From Oscillospiraceae bacterium (GTDB lineage: Bacteria > Bacillota > Clostridia > Oscillospirales > Ruminococcaceae), in the NCBI GenBank assembly GCA_030533325.1, contig JAUNJJ010000004.1, positions 1 to 64,000 on the forward strand: a stretch of 64,000 nt of DNA, in the 5' to 3' direction. Shown here in pieces: positions 6,114-13,030 of this stretch. The notes under the pieces were generated by a model. It worked only from the letters and a program-made list of their open reading frames with translations. It was not told the DNA's origin and did no database searches. Positions within the stretch are counted from its first letter, which is position 1. Every line of letters begins with the position of its first letter. The position numbers and the translations under genes are program-made.

Positions 6114-6940
6114 ATGATACAGATATTCTTCTTGATACACTTGGCGATGTTGACGATGAACTCATTCCTGATATATCAGATATAGATATAAGAGAAAAAG
6201 GCAGAAAAAATCAGTTTTATTACCTTGTTCCTGTAGCTGTAGCTTGTGTTACATTGATTCTGATAGCAAATCATTTCGAAAATCCTAAAAATTTCGGAAA
6301 TCCAGAGATTGATAATTTGATAAACGTTACTACTGCTTTGGATACAGAAAAATATTTTGAAATCACTACATGTGTTTCTAAAGATGAATCAGAAAAGCGG
6401 TATAGTACAGTTTATACAACAACTCAGCCTGTAGTAACAACGATATCAGAAAATTCTGAGAAATTATTAGTTACGGACATTATTATAACGTCTGTAAGGT
6501 CAGAATTATCAGAAGAAATTACATTACAGGTAACTTCTGAAAAAACAGAGTTGGTTACTAATATAGTTAGTACAGAAAGCGTTCCGGTTACTTCGGTAAT
6601 TAGTACACTGCCAGAAAAATTACCAGAGCAGACTACTACAGAAATGGTTACTAACATAGTTAGTACAGAAAGCGTTCCGGTTACTTCGGTAATTAGTACA
6701 CTGCCAGAAAAATTACCAGAGCAGACTACTACAGAAATGGTTACTAACATAGTTAGTACAGAAAGCGTTCCGGTTACTTCGGTAATTAGTACACTGCCAG
6801 AAAAATTACCAGAGCAGACTACTACAGAAATGGTTACTAATATAGTTAGTACAGAAAGTGTTCCGGTTACTTCGGTAACCAGTGCACTACTAGAAAAATA
6901 CTGGTTACAGATTTTACAAGTTTTTAATTATGTGATATGA
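6110..6940 (+). CDS. Membrane-anchored probable anti-sigma factor with Thr/Ser/Val repeats
   Basis: A 276-residue protein. A short acidic cytoplasmic N-terminus (1-35) is followed by one membrane segment (about 38-56, YYLVPVAVACVTLILIA) and an extracellular low-complexity region. Residues about 149-265 are tandem 31-residue repeats (VSTESVPVTSVISTLPEKLP core). Start-stop overlap with the sigma factor gene and the single-pass topology make it the likely anti-sigma. No zinc anti-sigma motif is visible. The end of the protein leaves the repeat register (KYWLQILQVFNYVI), which suggests recent truncation or repeat slippage. The repeats may span or contact the cell wall. Confidence 0.65.
   Translation: MNDTDILLDTLGDVDDELIPDISDIDIREKGRKNQFYYLVPVAVACVTLILIANHFENPKNFGNPEIDNLINVTTALDTEKYFEITTCVSKDESEKRYSTVYTTTQPVVTTISENSEKLLVTDIIITSVRSELSEEITLQVTSEKTELVTNIVSTESVPVTSVISTLPEKLPEQTTTEMVTNIVSTESVPVTSVISTLPEKLPEQTTTEMVTNIVSTESVPVTSVISTLPEKLPEQTTTEMVTNIVSTESVPVTSVTSALLEKYWLQILQVFNYVI
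6554..6900 (+). repeat. 93-bp tandem repeat in the anti-sigma gene
   Basis: Unit starts are 6554, 6647, 6740 and 6833, spaced exactly 93 bp. The first three units are nearly identical, and the fourth is degenerate and incomplete. The repeat is in frame and encodes 31 residues. Confidence 0.95.
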
Positions 6941-7013
6941 GCGTCAAATGGTTAAAAATAAACTTTTGACACTTTAATCAATACATTTATTTATGAATAT
7001 GGAGGTTTTTAAA

Positions 7014-8093
7014 ATGGATATGTTTAAAAAAGTGATGAGTGGTATTTTAGCGTTATCATTATGTGTCGGTGTTGGAAGTGTAAATGTTAATGCTGCATCT
7101 ACTTATAAAAAGGGTGATATTGATGGCAATGGCTCTATTACACTATCTGACGCAGCATATATGAATCAGTTCCTACATGGCAGCAAATCTGCTAATGCGC
7201 GCACTGTAGAAAGATTGGATGTAAACGGAGATTATATAATTAATGATTATGATCGTTCGTTATTATCAAATATGATAATAAATGGTAGCGTTACAACTTT
7301 ATCTTACAATAACACTTCTGCATTACCGATTCAGTCAAGTAGGACGTATTATGTGTATTCTCCATCTACTGGTGTTAGAAATGATGTTTATACATTAAAT
7401 CCGGTTAATAATATTACAACATCAGGCACGTCAACAATGTCTATTATTGATGGCGATGATAGATATATTGAAAATGGATTGGATGGCGTAATTAATGTAC
7501 AGTATTCCAGTGGAAGTAATTGCGGTACAGCATTTGTGATCGGTCCTCACACATTACTTACAGCTGCTCATGTTGTTTATAATAGCACTAATTTAAGGTT
7601 TAAGATATTTACTAATTATAATACAGAGTCCGATGTTCAAATTACTCCTACAGCATATCATATTCCGAGTATGTACGTTTCTGGATCTGACAGTTGGAAG
7701 TACGATTATGCTATAGTAAAAGTAAGTGAAGATCTTAGTGATTATGTTAATTTTGATTTAGGTGTTATGAGAAATGAAGTACCTTTATCTAGGACAGTAT
7801 ATGCAACAGGATTTGGTGGTAACTGTGAGGGGATTACATCAGGCTTGGCTGATGTTAAATCTACTGGTACTGGTTCATTTGTTTCTATGTCGGATAATGA
7901 TGCAAAAAATTATGTATTTCATTACAATGTAGATACTGTTCCAGGAGATAGTGGTAGTCCAGTTTACGTGAGAAATACAGATGGAAGTCAAACAGTAATT
8001 GGAATACACACTTACGGGGGAAACGGTTATAATCAGGCTATAAGAATCACAAGTGATATATTGCATTTTGCTTATAATAACTCTAATTTGTAA
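7014..8093 (+). CDS. Secreted trypsin-like serine protease with N-terminal dockerin
   Basis: A 359-residue protein. A signal peptide covers about residues 1-27 (SVNVNAAS). A type I dockerin follows directly (about 30-90) with two calcium-loop motifs, DIDGNGSITLSDA and DVNGDYIINDYD. A linker leads to a chymotrypsin/Glu-endopeptidase-like domain with the triad His186 (TAAHVV), Asp231 (YDYAIVKV) and Ser313 (GDSGSP). The start at 7014 has GGAGG 8 nt upstream. The dockerin should attach the protease to a cohesin scaffold at the cell surface. An N-terminal dockerin is unusual. The gene follows the sigma/anti-sigma pair and precedes another dockerin gene by 16 nt. Confidence 0.9.
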   Translation: MDMFKKVMSGILALSLCVGVGSVNVNAASTYKKGDIDGNGSITLSDAAYMNQFLHGSKSANARTVERLDVNGDYIINDYDRSLLSNMIINGSVTTLSYNNTSALPIQSSRTYYVYSPSTGVRNDVYTLNPVNNITTSGTSTMSIIDGDDRYIENGLDGVINVQYSSGSNCGTAFVIGPHTLLTAAHVVYNSTNLRFKIFTNYNTESDVQITPTAYHIPSMYVSGSDSWKYDYAIVKVSEDLSDYVNFDLGVMRNEVPLSRTVYATGFGGNCEGITSGLADVKSTGTGSFVSMSDNDAKNYVFHYNVDTVPGDSGSPVYVRNTDGSQTVIGIHTYGGNGYNQAIRITSDILHFAYNNSNL

Positions 8094-8109
8094 TTCAAGG
8101 AGGAATTTC

Positions 8110-9312
8110 ATGAAAAAAATAGTGATATTATTATCCCTTGTAACAGGAGTTTCAGCTTTAAATTTAATACCATATGGTATAGAAAGCGTATCTGCTGCTA
8201 TTCAGTATGATTCCAATTATACTTCTGTTGGCGAACTGTTTATTTCGGGTTCTGATATAGTTGAAATTGTAAAAGAAGACCGAAAATATTTAAGCTTTGC
8301 AAACATAACAGGCATGGGAGAAATACTTTCTTTAAAGGAAAGACCAGATTCAGATGAAAAACTTGCAGAACTGATGAAAGATGAAAACCGTAATATTCGT
8401 TTCTGCTATATAGAAAATGAAAACTGTATAGTTGAGTACAATTATAACACTGGTGTAATCATAAAAACAGCTTATGCTACAGATGTAAAATATACATTTG
8501 ATCTTGTAAATAAAAAAATCACATCAAAAGTAACTGGTAAAGAATTATACGAATTTACAGATAGCTGGAGTTATACAGTATATTACAACGGGTATATATC
8601 AGAAATGATATATACTGGTGAAGGAGTATTCATTAGTCCTGAAGCTGAAACGAAAATTCCTGAAACCAACTCATCAGCATTCTCCTGTTCTTCTCGTGAT
8701 ATTGTAAAAGTCATAAGAGATAGTGAAGAAGTATTTTGTTTTGCTGATCAGACAGGTCTTGGACGAATTCTTATTCTTTCAGAAAGACCAGAAAAAGATG
8801 CAGAATTGATATCAGCTATAAAAGAGCCGAAGTTAAATATTCATTTCTGTTATCTGGAAGATGAAGGAAAAATGTTGCATTATGATTATAATGAAAATAC
8901 TCTTACTGAAATGGAAGATAAGATGGATGTAAAGTACACTATCGATCTGACCCAGAGAAATATAACAGATAACTCAAATAATGAAATTGTTCTTGATTTA
9001 ACCGAATCACCGTCATACTGGGTAATTAATGAAGATAATCAAAAGAAAGAAATGATCTTGGTAGGAGTAAACTTTATATCTCCTGAGGGATACAAGGATA
9101 TTGAAACTAACGATTTTGAATTAGGCGATATCAACGTAGACGGAACTGTAGATATCACAGATCTTTCTGAGCTTTCTCTCGCTCTTATCGGTGACAAAAG
9201 TCTAACAGAAACCCAGCAGAAAGCAGCTGACGTTGACGAAGATGGAACGGTAACACTTGCGGATCTCGCGAGAATGAAGCAGTATATTTTAGGGATAATA
9301 GATGAATTTTGA
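8110..9312 (+). CDS. Secreted protein with duplicated unknown domain and C-terminal dockerin
   Basis: A 400-residue protein. A signal peptide (about 1-29) is followed by two homologous domains of about 140 residues each. They share SRDIVKVIRDSEE/SSDIVEIVKEDRK-like openings, a G-[ML]-G-[ER]-I-L core and a FISPEG/A end. A C-terminal dockerin (about 336-398) has DINVDGTVDITDL and DVDEDGTVTLADL. No catalytic motif is evident. The start at 8110 follows AAGGAGG at 8097-8103, 16 nt after the protease stop, so the two are an operon. It may be a substrate-binding, inhibitor or protective partner of the protease; this is inference. Confidence 0.8.
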   Translation: MKKIVILLSLVTGVSALNLIPYGIESVSAAIQYDSNYTSVGELFISGSDIVEIVKEDRKYLSFANITGMGEILSLKERPDSDEKLAELMKDENRNIRFCYIENENCIVEYNYNTGVIIKTAYATDVKYTFDLVNKKITSKVTGKELYEFTDSWSYTVYYNGYISEMIYTGEGVFISPEAETKIPETNSSAFSCSSRDIVKVIRDSEEVFCFADQTGLGRILILSERPEKDAELISAIKEPKLNIHFCYLEDEGKMLHYDYNENTLTEMEDKMDVKYTIDLTQRNITDNSNNEIVLDLTESPSYWVINEDNQKKEMILVGVNFISPEGYKDIETNDFELGDINVDGTVDITDLSELSLALIGDKSLTETQQKAADVDEDGTVTLADLARMKQYILGIIDEF

Positions 9313-9347
9313 TAATTATTTAGCTTGCATTAAATTTATATAATCTA

Positions 9348-9406
9348 CTTCAAAAAAACAGCAGCAGTACTTCAAACGAAGTGCTGCTGTTTTTTTGAAG
9401 TAGATT
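9348..9406 (+). terminator. Long terminator hairpin after the dockerin operon
   Basis: CTACTTCAAAAAAACAGCAG and its complement frame a stem of about 27 bp with an AAAC loop, containing the T run that would terminate transcription in either direction. Confidence 0.8.
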
Positions 9407-9421
9407 TTAACTTAACTGGCA

Positions 9422-9449
9422 TCCCAATAGAGTATCCACCCTATTGGGA
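9422..9449. repeat. 9-bp inverted repeat upstream of the serine recombinase
   Basis: TCCCAATAG (9422-9430) and CTATTGGGA (9441-9449) are perfect inverted halves 10 nt apart. They lie about 75 bp before the recombinase gene, where resolvase recombination sites usually sit. Confidence 0.45.
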
Positions 9450-9460
9450 CGGTAATACAC

Positions 9461-9490
9461 TTGCGTAACAAATGCTTTATGCTGTATAAT
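9461..9490 (+). promoter_or_regulatory. Promoter of the serine recombinase
   Basis: TTGCGT (9461-9466), an 18-nt spacer and TATAAT (9485-9490) lie 34 nt before the start at 9525. Confidence 0.5.
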
Positions 9491-9524
9491 GAATAAATGA
9501 ATTACAAAAAAAAGTGGTGATTGA

Positions 9525-10208
9525 ATGATTTATGGATACTGCAGAGTATCGACTAAAACTCAGAATATAGAGCATCAGGAACGTAATATAAAAGCCGCAT
9601 ACCCTAATGCTGCTATTATCAGGGAATCCTTTACTGGAACTAAGACATATGAGCGTAAAGCCTTTATGAAGCTCATAGACAGCTTGAAAAACGGAGATAC
9701 ACTTGTATTCGATAGTGTAAGCAGAATGAGCCGTAATGCTGATGAGGGTATCTCCTTGTATATGAAGCTGTTTAGCAAGGGCATAGAACTTGTTTTTCTA
9801 AAGGAGAGATATATTGATACACAAGTATATGCAAGCAATCTGAAAGACCGTATACAGCTTACTGGTGCGATTGAAGACGAAATCTTTAAAGGTATAAACA
9901 GTTACTTCAGAATGTTGGCAGAAAAACAAATAAGAATAGCCTTCGAACAGGCTGAAAAAGAAGTCACTAATTTACAGCAGAGAACCAGAGAGGGTATGGT
10001 TACGGCTAAGCTCAATGGTAAGCAGATAGGTATTGTAGCCGGAACTAAACTTACTACAAAGAAAAGTATTGCTGCTAAAGAGATTATCAGAAAGCACAGC
10101 AAGACATTCGGCGGTAGTCTATCAGATAAAGAGTGTATTAAGCTGTGTGGTGTTACCAGTAAAACGTATTATCTCTATAAAAAGCAATTAAAGGAGTCTG
10201 AATTGTGA
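9525..10208 (+). CDS. Small serine recombinase (resolvase/invertase family)
   Basis: A 227-residue protein opening MIYGYCRVSTKTQN with the catalytic serine at position 9. The catalytic domain runs to about residue 140 and contains the SRMSRNADEG active-site segment that corresponds to the usual SRLxR. It is followed by a helical region and a C-terminal helix-turn-helix (SDKECIKLCGVTSKTYYLY). The length is that of Tn3-type resolvases, not of large integrases. It likely resolves multimers or inverts DNA of the element. The stop overlaps the next gene (GTGA, 10205-10208). The inverted repeat at 9422-9449 could be part of its site. Confidence 0.88.
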   Translation: MIYGYCRVSTKTQNIEHQERNIKAAYPNAAIIRESFTGTKTYERKAFMKLIDSLKNGDTLVFDSVSRMSRNADEGISLYMKLFSKGIELVFLKERYIDTQVYASNLKDRIQLTGAIEDEIFKGINSYFRMLAEKQIRIAFEQAEKEVTNLQQRTREGMVTAKLNGKQIGIVAGTKLTTKKSIAAKEIIRKHSKTFGGSLSDKECIKLCGVTSKTYYLYKKQLKESEL

Positions 10209-10750
10209 CAATAAAAGAATTATCAGATAAATGTTGTGTATCAGAGCAGTCCATACGAAATTGGTGTAAGAAAAATAATGTTCCCAAAGCATCGCAACCA
10301 AAACAAGCATCGCAAGGGAAAGCAACGAAAGCATCTTATGTTATAACAAAAGAGGTTGAAGATGAGATATTGACGTATTACGGTGCTTTAACCGCCAATA
10401 TCGAGATGTCTGAAAGTACGCAAAGCAAAACAATCAACGCAACCAAAACAACACAATCAAAACAATCAAACAAAGCATCTTTAGAACTGGAAAACGAACT
10501 AATAAAGCAACTGAATATAAAAGATGAGCAGTTAAAGGTTAAAGACAATCAGCTTGCTGAAAAGGATATGCAAATTGCTGAAAAGGACAAACAGATAGCA
10601 GCATTGCATGAACAAAACAAAGTGCTTACGGATGCTCTTGTAGCAGCTCAGACGTTACACGCAGCCACGATTCAGACTACGGCACTGATAGATAAATCCG
10701 CTGAACCGGAGCTGAAGTGGTGGCAGCGGATATTCAAAAGGACAGTGTAG
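10205..10750 (+). CDS. Helix-turn-helix and coiled-coil plasmid protein (KfrA/DUF536-like)
   Basis: A 181-residue protein that starts with GTG overlapping the recombinase stop. Residues 1-25 form a MerR-like helix-turn-helix (IKELSDKCCVSEQSIRNWC). A basic Gln/Lys-rich linker and a heptad coiled coil (about 93-150, with repeated LKVKDNQLAEKDMQIAEKDK) follow. It ends in a Trp-rich basic tail (KWWQRIFKR). This plan matches small plasmid-encoded replication or segregation accessory proteins of Gram-positive bacteria. Coupled translation with the recombinase suggests a joint role in maintenance. A terminator lies at 10777-10812. Confidence 0.65.
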   Translation: MTIKELSDKCCVSEQSIRNWCKKNNVPKASQPKQASQGKATKASYVITKEVEDEILTYYGALTANIEMSESTQSKTINATKTTQSKQSNKASLELENELIKQLNIKDEQLKVKDNQLAEKDMQIAEKDKQIAALHEQNKVLTDALVAAQTLHAATIQTTALIDKSAEPELKWWQRIFKRTV

Positions 10751-10776
10751 TAGCTTTCCTTTTTTATGTATTCACT

Positions 10777-10812
10777 ATCCCCGTAAATCACGTATTTACG
10801 GGGATTTTTTTA
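10777..10812 (+). terminator. Terminator of the recombinase operon
   Basis: ATCCCCGTAAAT and ATTTACGGGGAT pair over a 5-nt loop and are followed by a T run. Confidence 0.9.
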
Positions 10813-10834
10813 TAATTTTTTTGTTTCGTTTCTA

Positions 10835-10863
10835 TTGATTTTTCTTGATTTATATGCTATAAT
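10835..10863 (+). promoter_or_regulatory. Promoter of the RHH/coiled-coil gene
   Basis: TTGATT (10835-10840), a 17-nt spacer and TATAAT (10858-10863). The paired operator-like repeats begin 3 nt downstream. Confidence 0.6.
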
Positions 10864-10865
10864 TT

Positions 10866-10960
10866 AAGTAATACAAAAATAATACATTGTATTGTATTAC
10901 GTATTACTATAACAAAATTAAAGTAATACCTAAAATACATTGTAGTGTATTACGTAATAC
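10866..10960 (+). promoter_or_regulatory. Two direct operator-like repeats with internal palindromes
   Basis: Two 40-42-nt units start at 10866 and 10921. Each runs from AAGTAATAC through ATACATTGTA to TATTACGTA[AT]TAC. The GTATTACGTAATAC core is palindromic. They sit between the promoter and the start of a gene with a ribbon-helix-helix-like N-terminus, which fits autorepression or a partition centromere. Confidence 0.6.
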
Positions 10961-10979
10961 ATTTAAAGGGGTCTTTTTT

Positions 10980-11801
10980 ATGAATAATGATGATCTTAAA
11001 GTCAAATCTTTCCGTATTTCAGAAGAAACAACCGACAAGTTCAAGAGCGTATGTGCGGATTTTGATAACCAGAACGCAGCCTTAGCAGCTCTCATCAGTG
11101 CCTATGAGATACAGAACGCAAAGGCTGTACTTTCTACAAGGCAGACTGAGCTTGAAGACTATGACGTACATCTGCAAGCGTTACAGCGTGCTTTCCTACA
11201 GTCACTGGAACTGAACACTAATGCTGAAGAACGTATCCGCAATGAATTTGCACGTCAGCTTGATACCAAGGAGAAAACGATAGCTGATTATCAGGCACGC
11301 ATAGACGAACTGACAGCTGATTTAAAGACAGTCAAAGAAAAGTGTAGCACTGATATCCAAGTATCCGCAGACAAGCTTTCTGAAGCTCTCAGGGACATTA
11401 CAGAGGTAAATGAGAAGAATGTTCGTCTTACAGATGAATTAAATGCAGCTAAAGCAACGATACAGGATAAGTTATCAATAATTGACGGTCTTACAGCTCG
11501 CATACCTGAGACAGAACAGCTTCAGACAGAACTGAAAGAAAAAGATGAAGTGATTGAGAGAAACAAATCACAATATGTGGCGGATAAAGAAGAGCTTAAC
11601 AACAAGATATTGCAGTTAAATGCCACTGTTACTTCCCTGTCTGCTGAAATCGACAAGCTAAAAGCTGCTGCCGAGATGTCAGAAGAGAAACATCAGCTTA
11701 AACTTGAAAAAGCTGTAGTGGAAGAACAAAAAAAATATATGGATGAAATCGAGAAGTTAAGACAGGAATTATACATACTGAAAACAAAAAAAGCTGATTA
11801 A
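10980..11801 (+). CDS. Ribbon-helix-helix-like DNA-binding protein with long coiled coil
   Basis: A 273-residue protein. Residues about 5-45 (VKSFRISEETTDKFKSVC, then AALAALISAYE) read as a ribbon-helix-helix-like DNA-binding module. The remainder is an almost uninterrupted coiled coil (about 60-270). The plan recalls KfrA-type plasmid partition proteins. The start at 10980 follows AAAGGGG. The upstream start at 10887 would lie inside the operator repeats. The palindromic direct repeats just upstream are its likely binding sites. Confidence 0.7.
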   Translation: MNNDDLKVKSFRISEETTDKFKSVCADFDNQNAALAALISAYEIQNAKAVLSTRQTELEDYDVHLQALQRAFLQSLELNTNAEERIRNEFARQLDTKEKTIADYQARIDELTADLKTVKEKCSTDIQVSADKLSEALRDITEVNEKNVRLTDELNAAKATIQDKLSIIDGLTARIPETEQLQTELKEKDEVIERNKSQYVADKEELNNKILQLNATVTSLSAEIDKLKAAAEMSEEKHQLKLEKAVVEEQKKYMDEIEKLRQELYILKTKKAD

Positions 11802-11854
11802 GATACAGCAAACGCTGAACCGGAACAGCTTACATTCTAAACAAAAATTTAATA

Positions 11855-11924
11855 AAAAAGAGCAGTCTCGCACCGTAGGAAGTAAAAGACTGCTCTTACG
11901 CAACCATACAGCCAAAGCTGTGGC
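11855..11924 (-). ncRNA. Short two-hairpin RNA, minus strand
   Basis: TTGCAT (11954-11959), a 17-nt spacer and TATAAT (11931-11936) drive a leftward RNA of about 70 nt. It has an ACAGC/GCTGT hairpin and a terminator AAGAGCAGTCT/AGACTGCTCTT with a T run. The terminator also ends the convergent coiled-coil gene. The overall plan resembles the short RNA at 1936-2017, though the sequences differ. Confidence 0.5.
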
Positions 11925-11977
11925 TACCCTATTATAGCATAGTTTTGAGCTGTATGCAATTCAGAAAGGAAAAAACT

Positions 11978-12433
11978 ATGAATATAATAGCGATATTTCT
12001 GTCCGGAGCTGTGACAGCTCTGGTGACAAGAGCCATGTTCGTAAAGAACAGCAACACAACTGATACTACGGTAAAGGTTAATACGGTAGATATTGACTTT
12101 ATGGATTTGATCGAAAAGATAGATTCTCTGTCAGATCTGAAAGAGCAGCTACTTGAAATAGAGAATATGATTACAGAAATCGAATCAGCAGAACAGAACG
12201 AAAGACAGATCGCACTCAATCTTTCAATGCCAACAGTCGATACCAAATATAATTTTTTAGTCAACAACCAGTCGGAAGCCGTACTGGAGCTGCTGTATGC
12301 AGAACGCAAGAAACTCCGCTTCTCTATCGTCAATGAACTCTCAAAAATCACGATACGTAGTACGCAAAACGTGTGCAAAACGTTCCCGAAAAGCACTGAA
12401 ATTACAAAGAGGGGAGCAGCTTGCAATGACTGA
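11978..12433 (+). CDS. Membrane-anchored helical protein, unknown function
   Basis: A 151-residue protein with an N-terminal membrane segment (residues about 2-18, NIIAIFLSGAVTALVTRAMF) and a helical body rich in Glu, Leu and Ile with coiled-coil character around 38-70. The start at 11978 follows GAAAGGAA. The stop overlaps the next gene (ATGACTGA at 12426-12433), so the two are translationally coupled. I do not recognise the family. Its promoter must lie close to the divergent small-RNA promoter at 11931-11959. Confidence 0.6.
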   Translation: MNIIAIFLSGAVTALVTRAMFVKNSNTTDTTVKVNTVDIDFMDLIEKIDSLSDLKEQLLEIENMITEIESAEQNERQIALNLSMPTVDTKYNFLVNNQSEAVLELLYAERKKLRFSIVNELSKITIRSTQNVCKTFPKSTEITKRGAACND

Positions 12434-12701
12434 AAAGAAGTATTGTGAACGATGTGGAAAGCTCATCGGCGATGCTTATGAAACAGATTTCTTCGCATAC
12501 ATTAGAATGAAATATTGCTCCGATTGTAAAGTACAGGTGAGGAGAGAAAAGAACGCACAGCGAATGAAAGACTTTAGAAGAAAGAACAGGGAAATAAATA
12601 AAGCACAGAAAGAGCAGCTGGAACTGCTCCGAGAAGAAAATGAGATGCTGCGATTGAGGATAATCAGCATGAGAGAACAGATTGATAGACGTTCATCATG
12701 A
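12426..12701 (+). CDS. Small zinc-finger protein
   Basis: A 91-residue protein with two CxxC pairs (CERCGK at about 7-12 and CSDCK at about 36-40), which should bind one zinc ion. A strongly basic helical tail follows (QRMKDFRRKNREINKAQKEQ) and a short coiled coil. It starts at 12426 inside the stop region of the preceding gene, with AGGGGAG about 10 nt upstream. It probably binds nucleic acid or bridges relaxosome components, but its family is not recognised. The hairpin at 12718-12753 ends the operon. Confidence 0.65.
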   Translation: MTEKKYCERCGKLIGDAYETDFFAYIRMKYCSDCKVQVRREKNAQRMKDFRRKNREINKAQKEQLELLREENEMLRLRIISMREQIDRRSS

Positions 12702-12717
12702 TGAATAAGAAAAGCAG

Positions 12718-12753
12718 CTCTTGTACATAAAAATACAAGAGCTGCTTTTACTG
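12718..12753 (+). terminator. Strong hairpin terminator, possibly bidirectional
   Basis: AAAAGCAGCTCTTGTA and TACAAGAGCTGCTTTT form a 16-bp stem. On the minus strand a TATAAT (about 12776-12781) lies upstream of it, so a very short leftward RNA is also possible. Confidence 0.75.
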
Positions 12754-13030
12754 TAATTACATAAACACTCGATAGATATTATATCATTTTTCTTTTTTCT
12801 GATAACAGCATATTTTTAGAAAAAGAGAGGAAGTAGAATAGCAAGCACCGCAAGTGGACGTCCACTTGCACATTTTTGAACAGTTTTCCAAGCTTCAAAC
12901 TGCTCAAAAATTACTTGTTGGGATAGTCCCACACCCTTATAAGCTTTCTTTTTTTCAGTAAAGTAATGAATGAATTACAAGCACATCACCGGCAAAAAAC
13001 ATCAGGCAATCAAAATAAGTCCCCTTAGTT
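12754..13030. other. Intergenic region with clustered inverted repeats
   Basis: No gene is evident. It holds a perfect 20-bp palindrome (12850-12869, GCAAGTGGAC core), an inverted repeat of 15 bp with one mismatch (12872-12886 with 12897-12911), and a TGGGA/TCCCA repeat (about 12919-12931). All three fall within about 85 bp. Such clustering is typical of single-strand origins, resolution sites or partition sites. Which of these applies cannot be read from sequence. Confidence 0.5.
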
